Numbered from the stretch's first letter, positions 36,219 through 47,802 are shown. The stretch: 64,000 nt of DNA from Ancylothrix sp. D3o (GCF_025370775.1 NZ_JAMXEX010000001.1:744001-808000), one strand, 5' to 3'. Numbers and translations: made by a program. The notes: generated from the letters alone by a model not told the origin.

Positions 36219-37247
36219 TCAGATGGCTACAGGTTCCGGTTTAATGATATTGGTTAAAATTGATGCCGGTGCCTTGGTGTGAGGCCATGCGAAAGCGTGA
36301 CGAAAAGCTGCTTCTTGACAGGCTTGTAATTGCCGAAAATCGATGATATCCAGCGTCAGCAAATTTTCATACTCAAAGGGCAATCGCATATTATGCAAAC
36401 CGGCATTATCCGTGCAAATGGCAATATCAACTCCGGCCTCAAAACAACGATCAAAAACAATTTTTAACTGTTGCAAGTCCTTGAGAGTGCCGGTTTTGAT
36501 ATAGGTGGTAGGACACACTTCTAAACATTGGTTACGGCGGGCAATTTCTGGCAACAATTCAGGATGTTTTAAGGGAATTTGGATGCCGTGCCCAATTCGC
36601 ATTAAATAGGGTAAAAGTTCTGGATAACAACCGCTCTCGGTTTCGTAAAGGTGGCCGGTGGTATTTAAACCCAAAGAACGCGCATAATGATAAAGCCCAA
36701 TAAATTCGTCCAACCTTTCAGCATATTGGGCGTCGCCACCGGCTAAATCAACGCCACAAACAAAATGTCGAGATTGAGCGGCTAAATCAACAATTGCGCG
36801 GTTGACTTCATAAGGTAAGCGAGAATGCAAACACAAAATTTGACTTGTAATCAGCGGACAATCATTTAACTGACTGGCAGTGCCAACAATTTGAACAATC
36901 TCTGCCATTTTGTCAATACGCTCAGACTGACTCAAATGTTCTGGGGTGCGTAAATAAGGCGTGTAGCGTAATTCTAAATACGCGAGATTTTCAAAGGTAT
37001 AGGCGCCGCGAATTAGCCGATAAATAAAGTACGGCAACATTTCTGCCGTTTGTACACCTTCAACCAAGGTGTGCAGTTCTAAATATTCATCAAGCGTGTT
37101 GCGGGGTTTGGTGTAAAATATCTCAAAATCTTGATATTCCTCAAAGCGCTGGGTAAATTCCCCGTTATGCCGTTGGAAATAACGCCAGAGAATGCGAGGC
37201 ACAACCGAACCGCCTAAGTGCCGGTGTAATTCTGCGTGTAAAGCCAC
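36219..37247 (-). CDS. adenosine-deaminase-like metal hydrolase
   Basis: 342 residues, TIM-barrel amidohydrolase of the ADA/AMPD family. Metal ligands are recognisable: HRH in AELHRHLGG (residue 8-10), His in TTGHLYETE, which keeps the HxxE spacing of HAGE, then RIGHGI, and the metal Asp in CTDNAGLH. In classical ADA the last motif is TDDP; here the second Asp, which contacts the substrate base, is Asn. Substrate may be adenosine or a modified purine nucleoside. Nearby purA is divergent, a loose purine context. Annotation as plain adenosine deaminase should stay tentative. Confidence 0.8.
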   Translation of the reverse strand: MALHAELHRHLGGSVVPRILWRYFQRHNGEFTQRFEEYQDFEIFYTKPRNTLDEYLELHTLVEGVQTAEMLPYFIYRLIRGAYTFENLAYLELRYTPYLRTPEHLSQSERIDKMAEIVQIVGTASQLNDCPLITSQILCLHSRLPYEVNRAIVDLAAQSRHFVCGVDLAGGDAQYAERLDEFIGLYHYARSLGLNTTGHLYETESGCYPELLPYLMRIGHGIQIPLKHPELLPEIARRNQCLEVCPTTYIKTGTLKDLQQLKIVFDRCFEAGVDIAICTDNAGLHNMRLPFEYENLLTLDIIDFRQLQACQEAAFRHAFAWPHTKAPASILTNIIKPEPVAI

Positions 37248-37522
37248 AATAACCTCAATAATTTTTTAGAGTTTGAATTGGAGATTTTAGATATTTGCAT
37301 CTAAAACCTTTACAGGAAGCAGGAGACAAGCAAGGAACTCTTGCGCTTATTTTTCAAATTCGGGTGTGTTGTGCGTGGCAGGGTGGCGGCACATCTTGTC
37401 CCGTCGCCCTTGGGGTAAAGCTGTGATGATTATTTTTTTCTTGCTTAAATATTAACAAAAATTAATTTGACAAGGGGAACACATTGCGCCCATAATTGGA
37501 ATTCGTGTGAAGTTCAGCGTAA

Positions 37523-38869
<1,347 letters not shown>

Positions 38870-38990
38870 TTTTGTTTGAGTTTTAAAAGAAATGGGGGTG
38901 AGGAGTATCGGCTTTTCACTCTTTTTTCTATTATCTATTAGGTTGATTTGAGAGTTAAGTTTTTAACCGCAACAAGATCGCGGATGTAAA

Positions 38991-39007
38991 GCAGGCAGGA
39001 TGCCTGC
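38991..39007. repeat. palindromic repeat, GCAGGCAGGATGCCTGC
   Basis: Single copy of the GCAGGCATCTTGCCTGC family, flanked by GATGTAAA and CTCCACAGATGAAG as at 10.9 kb, between purA and rplY. Confidence 0.75.
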
Positions 39008-39121
39008 TCCACAGATGAAGAGGATGGTTTTATAAATTGGATCTGGGAGGAGATGGGTTTTTGGGTTTTGGGATGCGGTTTTTGATAAAATGTTAGGGCG
39101 AATATTGGAAAAGCGAAAATC

Positions 39122-39706
39122 ATGGAACTGACTCTCGAATGCAGCAAACGGCCAGAAGGCAGTAAGCCTAATAGTCTTCGCCGCAGCGGATTTATCCCGG
39201 CGGTTTTGTACGGACACAACGGTACGGAATCTCTGGCTCTGACGGTAGAAGCTAAAACAGCAGAGTTGTTGCTGCGCGATGCAAGTGTTAATAACACGAT
39301 TATTGACCTGAATATATCTGATATTCCTTGGAGTGGCAAAACTCTGTTGCGGGAAGTTCAATCTCACCCCTGGAAAGGATTCCCCTATCACCTCAGCTTT
39401 TTTGCCGTTTCTTCTCAAGATAGTCTGGAAATTGAACTGGCTTTAAACTTTGTGGGTACGGCGAGTGGTGTGAAAAATGATGGGGGAATTCTTGACCCTA
39501 TTCTTACTCAGCTTGCCGTCAGATGCAAGCCTGACAGTATCCCCGAATCTCTTGATATAGATGTGTCGGAGATGGGAATCGGTGACGCTTTGCACGTTAA
39601 TGAATTGAATTTGCCAGAAGGCGTTACTCCTGTTGGAGAGTTGGGTCGTGTGGTTGTTACGGTTGTCCGACCGGCCGGTGGCCCCGAAACTCCTCCTGCT
39701 TCTTAA
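39122..39706 (+). CDS. rplY: 50S ribosomal protein L25 (Ctc form)
   Basis: 194 residues: the N-terminal L25 domain ([35 protein letters not shown]) binds 5S rRNA, and the C-terminal CTC beta domain (about 95-185) is the general stress protein form found in many bacteria. The tail is [14 protein letters not shown] preceded by GGAAAAGCGAAAATC. Followed by a GGTGGGC hairpin. Confidence 0.93.
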   Translation: MELTLECSKRPEGSKPNSLRRSGFIPAVLYGHNGTESLALTVEAKTAELLLRDASVNNTIIDLNISDIPWSGKTLLREVQSHPWKGFPYHLSFFAVSSQDSLEIELALNFVGTASGVKNDGGILDPILTQLAVRCKPDSIPESLDIDVSEMGIGDALHVNELNLPEGVTPVGELGRVVVTVVRPAGGPETPPAS

Positions 39707-39739
39707 TTGCAATAAGATTTTTGCAAGGATGTTAAAAGT

Positions 39740-39773
39740 AGGGTGGGCTTTGCTCACCCTATTCTCTTTAAAG
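39740..39773 (+). terminator. GGTGGGC-type hairpin after rplY
   Basis: AGGGTGGGCTTTGCTCACCC plus T is an imperfect hairpin followed by ATTCTCTTT, 34 bp after the rplY stop. A related hairpin, GGTGGGCATTGCCCACC, occurs at 41395-41411, so this is also a repeat family. Confidence 0.5.
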
Positions 39774-39817
39774 TTTTCCTCACAATTTGCCTTATTTTGA
39801 GCGTATCCTAATATACT

Positions 39818-41353
39818 ATGACAGCAGTAAATATTCCTACTTTGATTCAGCAAATGTTGCAACCGGCTTTTTATCCTCATCCGGTATGTGACAAAATCGA
39901 GTTAATTCAAACTCACGTTTCTTTTGTTTTGCTCACCGGCGATTTTGTTTATAAACTCAAAAAGCCGGTTAATTTTGGCTTTCTCGATTATTCTACTTTG
40001 GAAAAACGCCGGCATTTTTGTGAGCAAGAATTGCTGATGAATAAACGCGGTGCTGGAGAAATTTATCTGGAAGTTTTACCGATTTCCCAAAGTGGTGAAC
40101 AATATCAACTTGGGGGAAATGAGCCGGTAGAATACACCCTCAAAATGAAACAATTTCCCCAAGAAGCTTTATTTGTCAACTTATTTGAACAAGGCAAATT
40201 AAGCGAAAAAAGCCTAGAAGAACTCGGCGAAGTTGTGGCGAATTTCCATAAACAATGTCCGAGTAATGATTATGTCCGGACTTTTGGCAAAGCTTCGCAA
40301 ATTCGGCAAGCAATTGATGAAAACTATCAGCAAACTGTCAAATATATCGGCGGGCCACAAACTCAACAACAATTTGACGAAACCAAAAAATTTACTGATA
40401 ACTTCTTTGAAGAAAAAGAAGATTTAATCGAAAGTCGGATTGCAAATAATTGGATTCGGGAATGTCACGGAGATTTGCATATTCGCAATATTGCTTTGTG
40501 GCAAGATAAAATTCTTTTGTTTGACTGCATCGAATTTAATGAGCCTTTTCGGTTTGTTGATGTGATGTTTGATATTGCCTATGCGGTGATGGATTTTGAT
40601 GCTAGAAACCGGCCCGAATTTGGCAATGCTTATCTCAATACTTACATTGAACAAACGGGAGACTGGGAAGCTTTACAAGTGTTGCCTTTATATTTAAGCC
40701 GGCAATCCTATGTACGCGCAAAAGTCACTTCATTTTTGTTAGATGATCCGGCAGTTTCAGCAGAAGAAAAACAAAAAGCTTCAGAAGTTGCGGGACAATA
40801 CTATAAACTGGCGTGGCAATATACCCAACCCAAACAAGGTAAATTAATTTTAATGTCTGGGGTATCTGGTTCAGGAAAAAGCACCACTGCTAAACAACTT
40901 GCACGCCGCCTAAATGCGATTCATATTCGTTCTGATGCAGTGAGAAAACATCTCGCCGGTATTCCTTTAAATGAACGCGGAGGATCGGAAGTTTACACGG
41001 CAGAAATGACTCAAAAAACCTATAGCCGGTTATTAGAATTAGGGACAAAATTGGCGCTTGCTGGTTGGACAGTGATTTTAGATGCCAAATACGACCGGCA
41101 GCCATTACGAGAAGCCGTTATTAACCAAGCCGAAAAACATCAATTACCGCTGCAAATTCTCCACTGTACGGCACCGGAAAAAGTGTTGCGGGAACGTTTG
41201 GAAAAACGCACGGGTGATATTGCTGATGCAACGGTTGATTTATTAACATCTCAACTCAATGCCGCTGAAGCTTTTACGGATGCAGAGAAAGCTTATGTCA
41301 TCACGTTGGATACTACTCAAGAGTTGATGCCACAATTGGAAAAACTTGGATAG
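39818..41353 (+). CDS. APH-like kinase fused to a P-loop kinase
   Basis: 511 residues. The N-terminal about 335 residues resemble aminoglycoside phosphotransferase/ChoK-like kinases: VYKLKKPVNFGFLDYSTL near 45 supplies the nucleotide lysines, the catalytic loop is ECHGDLHIRNIAL near 210, and the metal Asp is in LLFDCIEFNEPFRFVDV. The C-terminal 160 residues are a zeta-toxin/gluconate-kinase-like P-loop domain: Walker A SGVSGSGKST, IHIRSDAVRKHLAG, and an Arg-rich lid RERLEKRTGD. The fusion recurs in bacteria, usually named AAA-family or APH ATPase; its physiological substrate is not known. Confidence 0.85.
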   Translation: MTAVNIPTLIQQMLQPAFYPHPVCDKIELIQTHVSFVLLTGDFVYKLKKPVNFGFLDYSTLEKRRHFCEQELLMNKRGAGEIYLEVLPISQSGEQYQLGGNEPVEYTLKMKQFPQEALFVNLFEQGKLSEKSLEELGEVVANFHKQCPSNDYVRTFGKASQIRQAIDENYQQTVKYIGGPQTQQQFDETKKFTDNFFEEKEDLIESRIANNWIRECHGDLHIRNIALWQDKILLFDCIEFNEPFRFVDVMFDIAYAVMDFDARNRPEFGNAYLNTYIEQTGDWEALQVLPLYLSRQSYVRAKVTSFLLDDPAVSAEEKQKASEVAGQYYKLAWQYTQPKQGKLILMSGVSGSGKSTTAKQLARRLNAIHIRSDAVRKHLAGIPLNERGGSEVYTAEMTQKTYSRLLELGTKLALAGWTVILDAKYDRQPLREAVINQAEKHQLPLQILHCTAPEKVLRERLEKRTGDIADATVDLLTSQLNAAEAFTDAEKAYVITLDTTQELMPQLEKLG

Positions 41354-41394
41354 TTTCTTTGGGCGGTTTTTGAGGTGATTTTGAAGTTAGGAAA

Positions 41395-41411
41395 GGTGGG
41401 CATTGCCCACC
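41395..41411. repeat. palindrome GGTGGGCATTGCCCACC
   Basis: Short near-perfect hairpin between the converging APH-kinase and ndhB genes. A widespread-looking unit (compare 39740). Confidence 0.65.
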
Positions 41412-41550
41412 CTACGGGCTTATACCAAATCCGATTTATGGGGGTTCTTTTTATTTTTCTGTGGGGAAGACTTGCCGGCTGATCGATTTAGTTGCCGAAT
41501 CTCGCCCCACAGATTGCTACAGTAAAGATCCCATTAAAATCGCTTTGGTA

Positions 41551-43125
41551 TTAATTGATTTTGGTGGCGGTGATGGGGGAAGTCACCGGCACTTCTGCCA
41601 CCGGCCTTGTTTTGACAATCGATGACTGTAACATCGGGGTGCGGGTAACAGAATCATTGGCTAAAGTAAACAGCGGATTCGATAAAATCCCTGCCAATGT
41701 TGTCGCTACAAAAGTTAGTATTAAACCAACTTGTAAGGGGCGCATTCCTGGTAAATTCCAGCGGACTTCTGGATAGTTTTTGACGAGTTCTGACATTTCT
41801 TGCGGTTCTTTTACTACCATCATTTTGACTACTCGGATGTAGTAGTAAATGGAGATAACGCTAGTAATTAAACCAAGCAAAACTAAACCATACATTCCAG
41901 CTTGCCAACCGGCCCAGAAAAGATAAATTTTGCCAAAGAAACCGGCCAAGGGTGGAATACCGCCGAGAGACAATAAGCAAATACTTAAAGCCAAAGTCAG
42001 CAGAGGATCTTTTTGATACAAACCAGAGTAGTCGCTAATTAAATCGCTGCCGGTTCGTAGAGAGAATAAAATTACGCAGGTAAAGCCTCCCAAGTTCATA
42101 AATAAATAAATCAGGAGGTAGAAAATCATGCTGGAATAACCGGCTTCACTTCCTGCCAATAAACCAATCATTACAAAACCGGCTTGGGCAATGGAAGAAT
42201 AAGCCAGCATACGTTTCATGCTACTTTGTGCCAGCGCTACCACATTTCCCAGTACCATACTGAGAATAGCGAGGGCTGTAAACACAAAATGCCACTGTTC
42301 AGAAACAGAGGGAAAAGCCGTAACTAATAAGCGAATAGCGAGGGCAAAACCTGCTGCTTTTGAACCTACAGAAAGAAAAGCAACAACCGGTGTAGGAGAA
42401 CCTTCGTAAACGTCTGGTGTCCACTGGTGAAAGGGAACAGCAGAAATTTTAAAAGAAATGCCGGCAATGGCAAATACTAATGCAATCACAACGGCTAAAG
42501 ATTGACCGGCCCCTGAACTGGCAATGCCGGAGGCGATAGCTTCCAGGCGAGTTTCACCGCCCGACATTCCATAAAGCAGGGAAACACCATACAGAAATAC
42601 GGCAGAAGATGAAGCGCCAATCAGCAGATATTTGAGCGCGGCTTCATTGGAACGAGGGTCACGTTTCATGTAGCCGGTGAGCAAATAAGACGAGATACTT
42701 AGCATTTCTAAGGAGATGAAAATTGTCACCAATTCATCAGCCCCAGAAAGAAACATTCCGCCTACAGTAGCAGTGAGCAAAATTGACAGAAACTCTGCCA
42801 AAGATGTGCCGCTTTGCTCAACGTATGTGATCGACATTAAGATGGTGACGACGGTAGAGAGGGCGATTACTGCCCGAAAGACAATGCTGAGGGCGTCGCC
42901 ATTAAAACTGCCTAAAAAGGCGATGTTGTTGGTGTTGTCCCATTGGAAGTAGAGGGCGACAACGGCTGCAAGCAGGCCGGCGATGGCGGCGTAGGGTGTC
43001 CATCGCACCGAAGATCGCCCGTTGATCAAATCGCCTACCATGACGGTGAGTAGGGTGATGATGACGATGCTTTCTGGCCAGATGGTGCCGGCGTTTAGCT
43101 GCGCTGCGAGTTCGGCAAAGTTCAT
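41551..43125 (-). CDS. ndhB: NAD(P)H-quinone oxidoreductase subunit 2 (NDH-1)
   Basis: 524-residue multi-pass thylakoid membrane protein, antiporter-like subunit of the photosynthetic complex I. Around 14 hydrophobic helices. Diagnostic segments: [56 protein letters not shown] with the conserved His, and [18 protein letters not shown]. Needed for cyclic electron flow and respiration. C-terminal tail [11 protein letters not shown]. Monocistronic by context. Confidence 0.97.
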   Translation of the reverse strand: MNFAELAAQLNAGTIWPESIVIITLLTVMVGDLINGRSSVRWTPYAAIAGLLAAVVALYFQWDNTNNIAFLGSFNGDALSIVFRAVIALSTVVTILMSITYVEQSGTSLAEFLSILLTATVGGMFLSGADELVTIFISLEMLSISSYLLTGYMKRDPRSNEAALKYLLIGASSSAVFLYGVSLLYGMSGGETRLEAIASGIASSGAGQSLAVVIALVFAIAGISFKISAVPFHQWTPDVYEGSPTPVVAFLSVGSKAAGFALAIRLLVTAFPSVSEQWHFVFTALAILSMVLGNVVALAQSSMKRMLAYSSIAQAGFVMIGLLAGSEAGYSSMIFYLLIYLFMNLGGFTCVILFSLRTGSDLISDYSGLYQKDPLLTLALSICLLSLGGIPPLAGFFGKIYLFWAGWQAGMYGLVLLGLITSVISIYYYIRVVKMMVVKEPQEMSELVKNYPEVRWNLPGMRPLQVGLILTFVATTLAGILSNPLFTLANDSVTRTPMLQSSIVKTRPVAEVPVTSPITATKIN

Positions 43126-43389
43126 AAAGTTTTTGTTTGGCTACCGCAGTTTGGTTAAGGGTTCTTTACACTATCGAATTTTACCGTGTTGAGGGGCCGG
43201 TTATTTGCTGTTGGGGTTTTTTATGGTTGGGATAGGTTTTTTTTAAAGGTGAAGGCGAGGATGGTACTGCTGAAGATAGAGGCGTTTATTATTACTTTGT
43301 TCTTGATTTTTTATTGTTAGGTAAAATGGGTTTTTTGGAGAATTAAGATTTTTTAATAAACGATTGGCGAGGTTGGCCGGTGGTCGCAT

Positions 43390-43470
43390 TTGAGCAAATA
43401 TCAACCCCCGTATCTCAAAGCAGCTATGGCAGCCGAGGCTGATATTATCAGACTAAGCGAAGATAAGTAG
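43390..43470 (+). pseudogene. short coding-like remnant downstream of ndhB promoter region
   Basis: A 26-residue frame (LSKYQPPYLKAAMAAEAD and a short acidic end) reads like protein but has only a TTG start and no ribosome site. Family not recognised; probably a gene fragment. Confidence 0.25.
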
Positions 43471-43486
43471 AAGCACTTAATTATTT

Positions 43487-43562
43487 GTAGGATGGGTAGA
43501 GCGTAAGCGAAACCCATCAAAGCGTCGAGAGTGTTGGGTTTCGTTCCTCTACCCAACCTACA
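43487..43562. repeat. imperfect inverted repeat (GTAGGATGGGT...ACCCAACCTAC)
   Basis: GTAGGATGGGTAGAGCG and the sequence AAGCGAAACCC mirror GGGTTTCGTTCC and TCTACCCAACCTAC. A hairpin-forming element of about 76 bp, reminiscent of small non-autonomous repeats of cyanobacteria. Located in the 700 bp gap between ndhB and pdxA. Confidence 0.65.
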
Positions 43563-43621
43563 TTACACCCAGAGTTTAATTAAGTTGACTTACTTATTTT
43601 GAAAATGCTGTTCTTTATCAA

Positions 43622-43705
43622 ATGAGTGTGGAGGAAATTCGACGTGCAGAGGCTTATGCTTTTGACACCGGCATTCCCCCTAACAATTCTCACTTTCAAT
43701 TTTAA
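43622..43705 (+). pseudogene. short coding-like remnant
   Basis: 27 codons reading MSVEEIRRAEAYAFDTGIPP, then NNSHFQF and a stop. It looks like the C-terminal end of a longer protein, but upstream frame is closed. Together with 43390-43470 it suggests a decayed gene interrupted by the repeat between them. Confidence 0.3.
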
Positions 43706-43823
43706 AACCCCTCAAGTAATTTGCAAGATTGGAAACGCATAAATTTTACGCCTTTAATTGCAAATCAAACAAAAATCGGCATCTTTTAAATAACCTCTAC
43801 ACGACAAAGCCGGCAACCGGCCA

Positions 43824-44837
43824 CTATTTCCCCCTCCTATTTTTAACCACCTCCGCCGCAAACTCAATCGCCGCCATCATACTCGAAGCATCCGCAACAC
43901 CCTTACCCGCAATATCAAAAGCCGTCCCATGATCCGGCGAAGTCCGCACAAAAGGCAAACCAATCGTAGTATTAACCGCCCGATCAAAAGCCATCAACTT
44001 AACAGGAATCAAACCTTGATCGTGATACAAAGCCAAATAACCATCCGCCCCATCATTCCCCCTACCAAACCAAACTTGACCCGGTTTCACCCACATTGTA
44101 TCCGGCGGCACCGGCCCCTCCAAAACCCACTCAGAATATCGCCTTCTTTCCCCCATCAACCAATCATTAATAAACTCCTTTTCTTCCGTTCCTAACTGCC
44201 CATTTTCCCCACTATGAGGATTCAAACCAGCAATCACAATTCGACCACCCCGCAACCCAAAATCATCTCGTAAACACTCCACCAACAAACCAAGCTTCAA
44301 ACTCAATAAATCAGAATTCAAAGCAGCCGGCACTTGACAAAGCGGAATATGTGTGGTAACTAATAGAGTGCGGAGCGTCCATGCGGTGTAAGGTGATTTC
44401 GCCACAAACAACATCCCAAACCGCTTAACCCCCGAACGCTCCGCCACTAATTCAGTTTGCCCCGGATAATCATGTCCCGCCGCCTTCCACAACGTCTTAG
44501 CAATTGGGCCGGTGACAATTCCATCAAACTCCCCCGCCAGCGTTAAAGCAATAGCCGCCTCCATATAGGCAAAACTCGCCGCCCCGCTTGCCACATTTCC
44601 CTGGCCGGTGACAATCTCCCCAACCTCGCCAAAGCTCACATCCAAAATATTCAACTGTTGCAAATCTATCCGCAACTTCTCAGGCAACCGCTCAAGAGTT
44701 TTCCTTAAAACATACCGACTGCCAACCACCGTAATATCCGCACATTCACGAATTGCCGGCACAGCCAAAGCCTTTAAAATTACTTCCGGGCCAATACCCG
44801 CCGGATCACCAAGAGTAACAGCCAAACGAGGACGCAT
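43824..44837 (-). CDS. pdxA: 4-hydroxythreonine-4-phosphate dehydrogenase
   Basis: NAD-dependent step of DXP-dependent pyridoxal phosphate synthesis. 337 residues. N-terminal [20 protein letters not shown] is the family signature; metal-binding histidines are in [29 protein letters not shown] and [14 protein letters not shown]; the end [18 protein letters not shown] is typical. No neighbours of the same pathway. Confidence 0.96.
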   Translation of the reverse strand: MRPRLAVTLGDPAGIGPEVILKALAVPAIRECADITVVGSRYVLRKTLERLPEKLRIDLQQLNILDVSFGEVGEIVTGQGNVASGAASFAYMEAAIALTLAGEFDGIVTGPIAKTLWKAAGHDYPGQTELVAERSGVKRFGMLFVAKSPYTAWTLRTLLVTTHIPLCQVPAALNSDLLSLKLGLLVECLRDDFGLRGGRIVIAGLNPHSGENGQLGTEEKEFINDWLMGERRRYSEWVLEGPVPPDTMWVKPGQVWFGRGNDGADGYLALYHDQGLIPVKLMAFDRAVNTTIGLPFVRTSPDHGTAFDIAGKGVADASSMMAAIEFAAEVVKNRRGK

Positions 44838-44994
44838 AGGAAATTACAAATTACAAATTAGAATTTAGATTGTAGAACCTAGCCGTCCATCCCGGCGCCC
44901 ACCTTTAGATTAAAATACAAAACGAACTAAAGAAAAAACGCCGGCAGACCATCCCCCTACGGCGAAAAAAAAACCACATAGGAGAAACAAAAAC

Positions 44995-45099
44995 ATGGCA
45001 GCCGAAATATTCTCAATCGCCTTATTCCCCCTCGTCCTCATCCCCATTGGCATCGTAGCCGGCTTTCTTTTATTGAAACTTCAAGGCGCGGAAGAATAA
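44995..45099 (+). CDS. petM: cytochrome b6f complex subunit PetM
   Basis: 34 residues: MAAEIFSIALFPLVLIPIG then a helix ending FLLLKLQGAEE. One transmembrane helix with the PetM-type C-terminus GFLLLKxQG. The AGGAGAAAC ribosome site sits 10 bp before the ATG. Too short for standard ORF cutoffs. Part of the b6f complex between the photosystems. PetG, L and N have different sequences, so PetM is the best fit. Confidence 0.9.
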   Translation: MAAEIFSIALFPLVLIPIGIVAGFLLLKLQGAEE

Positions 45100-45117
45100 A
45101 CCAAGCTACCAAACAGC

Positions 45118-45137
45118 GGCAGGCGCTTCTGCCTGCC
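45118..45137. repeat. palindromic repeat, GGCAGGCGCTTCTGCCTGCC
   Basis: Variant of the GCAGGC...GCCTGC hairpin family just after petM, followed by TCCACATCTAAAT. Confidence 0.7.
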
Positions 45138-45203
45138 TCCACATCTAAATTACATAAAAAATTACCTAAAACTATACCCAAAAAAAATTTATTTCTACAA
45201 CTT

Positions 45204-46226
45204 TTAACCAACCCCCTCATCAGCTATCGGCCCATTCCCCTTATTCTTCAGCAAGACATCCCGAATCACTTTGGCCCGCTCTTGCGTTTCCCCTGCCTGA
45301 TTTTCATAATTCAAGGCCATCCGCTCCTGGTTGCGTTCACGCGCCCGCTTTGCCATCCGCCGCGACAGAGACGCACTTTCCTCCAAAGCACGCAGCGCCG
45401 TCCACAACGCCTCCTCTAGCGCCTCCCCCTGCTGAGCGTGCAAACTATCCTCCGACCAAGCATGACCTATCCGACAGCGGAAGCGCAGCAAATTGCCATT
45501 AGTTTGTTCCCAAAGCGTGCCCCCACAACTCGGACAACCCAAATTAGAAAGCACACCGGGGTTATCATCGCTATCCATAATCGACATATCAAATTCCGCC
45601 GCATCACATTCCATTTCCATTTCCGCAGACACCGGCTCATCTTCTCTACCTAATACTTCCTCACCGGCCAACTCCACCAAAACCGCAGCTATCTCCGAAA
45701 GCGGCAAAACATAATCAACATTCTCAACGTGCTTAATTGCATTTGCCGGCATACCCGAAAACAAAGCATCCTTGGGGTTCTGCACCACCGCCAAACCACC
45801 CCGACTTTTTACAGCCAGCAAGCCAGCACTGCCATCATCCAGCGTCCCCGACAAAATCACCCCCACCACCCGATCAGCATAGGCTCGCGCCGCCGTCCGA
45901 AACAACGGATCAATAGCAGGCCGGTGGTTATTTTCCTTTGGCCCTTGGCTGAGACGGATATAACCACGCCTCAGCAACAAATGATAATTCGGTGGAGCCA
46001 CATAAATATATCCGTGCTTAATCAACTGCTTATCTTTTAGCTCAATAGCCTTCAGCTTTCCCGCTCGATTGAGAATTTGAGGCATCGCACTCATCGCAGT
46101 CACCGGCAAATGCAGCACAATAAAAATTGCCGCTGGTAGAGAGGCCGGTAAATCTCGAACCAACTTTGTTAAAGCTTCCACGCCCCCAGCAGAAGCACCA
46201 ATAACAATAATATCGTGACCGACCAT
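45204..46226 (-). CDS. CheB-type protein-glutamate methylesterase lacking a receiver domain
   Basis: 340 residues. The catalytic domain (1-190) has the Ser in VIGASAGGVEAL, His in FIVLHLPVTAMS and Asp in GTLDDGSAGLLAVKSRGG. No receiver domain precedes it. After an acidic linker a zinc-ribbon-like segment CPSCGGTLW...RFRCRIGHAW (about 232-262) and a C-terminal helix follow. CheB removes methyl groups from, or deamidates, chemoreceptors; this form occurs with CheR-PAS proteins in sensory clusters. It is the last gene of a minus-strand set with a histidine kinase and CheR. Confidence 0.88.
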   Translation of the reverse strand: MVGHDIIVIGASAGGVEALTKLVRDLPASLPAAIFIVLHLPVTAMSAMPQILNRAGKLKAIELKDKQLIKHGYIYVAPPNYHLLLRRGYIRLSQGPKENNHRPAIDPLFRTAARAYADRVVGVILSGTLDDGSAGLLAVKSRGGLAVVQNPKDALFSGMPANAIKHVENVDYVLPLSEIAAVLVELAGEEVLGREDEPVSAEMEMECDAAEFDMSIMDSDDNPGVLSNLGCPSCGGTLWEQTNGNLLRFRCRIGHAWSEDSLHAQQGEALEEALWTALRALEESASLSRRMAKRARERNQERMALNYENQAGETQERAKVIRDVLLKNKGNGPIADEGVG

Positions 46227-46467
46227 TTCCCGCTCCTCTTTAACTATTTTTCAAATAGATTCTTTTAAAAAAGCCCTTATAAAGCCAGCCACTCAAATTT
46301 TTAAATTTTTTATAGAGGCTATTGTTAAATTATAGCAAATTAACCCTCAATATTACCGCTTAACTTAACTTTATATTTTAATTTTCACATAAAAACTTAT
46401 TCCTAGTTACCGAAACTTCTTCCTCTCACAAATTCTAGCCAAACTTCGCACTATTTCCAATTCGCTC

Positions 46468-47802
46468 TCATGGTTGCACAAGCCGGGGTATTTCGATGCG
46501 GAAAGTTGAACCTTCCCCAACAGTGCTTTCAACAGAAATTTTGCCATTCATTAAAATTACCAGCCCCCGGACAATTGCCAAACCCAAACCAGTGCCTTGA
46601 TACCGGCGAGTTGAACCTTGATCCAACTGGTGAAAAGCCTCAAAAATCCGCTCAAAATCACCCTCAGCAATTCCAATTCCCGTATCCCTAATCACCACCA
46701 CCAAACGCTCACCATCAATACCACATTGAGACACCTCAACCCTTACACCTCCCCTTTCTGTAAACTTAATCGCATTCGAGAGCAAATTCACCAAAATTTG
46801 ACGCACCCGGAGACTATCATTAACAACAATCGCATTATCCAGCTTCACATCATCTTCTAAAACAATATTTTTTTCCCCTGCCAAACAGCTTAATTCTAAA
46901 ATTGTTGCATTTACTAACTCTTTGAGATTAAAAGCTTCTAAATTTAACTTTTGACAACCGGCCTCAATTTTAGAAAAATCAAGAATATCATTAATTAGTG
47001 TTAATAAATGCTTGCCATTATTATGAATACGCTCTGCCAATTCCGCTTGCTTGCCTGGAGGTTGATTTTGAAAATGCCTCAAAAGCAATTGAGAAAAACC
47101 CATAATTGCATTCATTGGCGTTCGCAACTCGTGGGAAACACTCGCTAAAAAATTAGATTTCAGCCGCGCCGACTCTTGCAAACGCAAATTTTCCAAATGA
47201 ACCTCTGCCAATTGCCGCTCAGCCTGCTTGCGAGCAGTAATATCGCGCAACAGCCACCGCAAACTCAGCACATTTCCCTGCCAGTCGCAAACCGTACCGA
47301 CTGTCAAAGCCGTTTCAATTCTGTTACTGTCACGCGGTTGCAAACGCACCTCCCACTCGCGCAACCGGTTGAGCCGGCCCAGCTTCAAATCAGTAACCCG
47401 ACACCTAAACAGTGGCCGGTCGTCCGCATAAATAAACAAACTCAGCGGTTTACCCGGCAAAAACTTTTGAGGCACATTCAGCATCCCCGCAGCCATTTGG
47501 TTTGCTTCCAAAACTATACCGTTCTCATCCGTCACCAAATAGCCATCCGGCGCAAACTCAAATAAATCTCGGTAACGCTGGCGCTCAGCATCCAACTCCG
47601 AGCGAGTTTCCTGTAACTGTTCATTTTGGATTTGCAACTCTTCTTGAGCCGCATTTAGCTCATCTACCAGCGAGTAAACAGCTTCAAACTGCTCTGGCAA
47701 AGTATCGATATGCACTGGTAATTGCTTGACAGAAGCGTGCAGAGCCGTTATGTGTTGGCGCACCGCCGTCAATTTACCTCCATAGCTTTTAAGATTTGTC
47801 AC
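46468..47802 (-). CDS. PAS-domain sensor histidine kinase
   Basis: 444 residues. N-terminal coiled coil (1-75, LNAAQEELQIQNEQLQETRS), PAS domain (about 78-190: RDLFEFAPDGYLVTDENG), then HisKA with SVSHELRTPMNAIMGFSQ near 225 and HATPase with ILVNLLSNAIKFTE, VIRDTGIGIA, and [12 protein letters not shown]. No membrane segment. It lies between cheR (upstream, 298 bp) and cheB (downstream, 241 bp), and its coiled-coil head resembles that of the CheR protein, suggesting they assemble. Input signal unknown. Confidence 0.9.
   Translation of the reverse strand: MTNLKSYGGKLTAVRQHITALHASVKQLPVHIDTLPEQFEAVYSLVDELNAAQEELQIQNEQLQETRSELDAERQRYRDLFEFAPDGYLVTDENGIVLEANQMAAGMLNVPQKFLPGKPLSLFIYADDRPLFRCRVTDLKLGRLNRLREWEVRLQPRDSNRIETALTVGTVCDWQGNVLSLRWLLRDITARKQAERQLAEVHLENLRLQESARLKSNFLASVSHELRTPMNAIMGFSQLLLRHFQNQPPGKQAELAERIHNNGKHLLTLINDILDFSKIEAGCQKLNLEAFNLKELVNATILELSCLAGEKNIVLEDDVKLDNAIVVNDSLRVRQILVNLLSNAIKFTERGGVRVEVSQCGIDGERLVVVIRDTGIGIAEGDFERIFEAFHQLDQGSTRRYQGTGLGLAIVRGLVILMNGKISVESTVGEGSTFRIEIPRLVQP

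Noticed and set aside
38880-38910. Possible Yfr1 RNA on the minus strand because of ACTCCTCAC
   Set aside because: The conserved Yfr1 core ends ACTCCTCACAC; here it continues CCCC, and no flanking stem pair or T-run is found.
46470-47729. Plus-strand ORFs opposite the PAS histidine kinase
   Set aside because: Low-complexity Gln/His/Pro/Asn translations typical of antisense frames.
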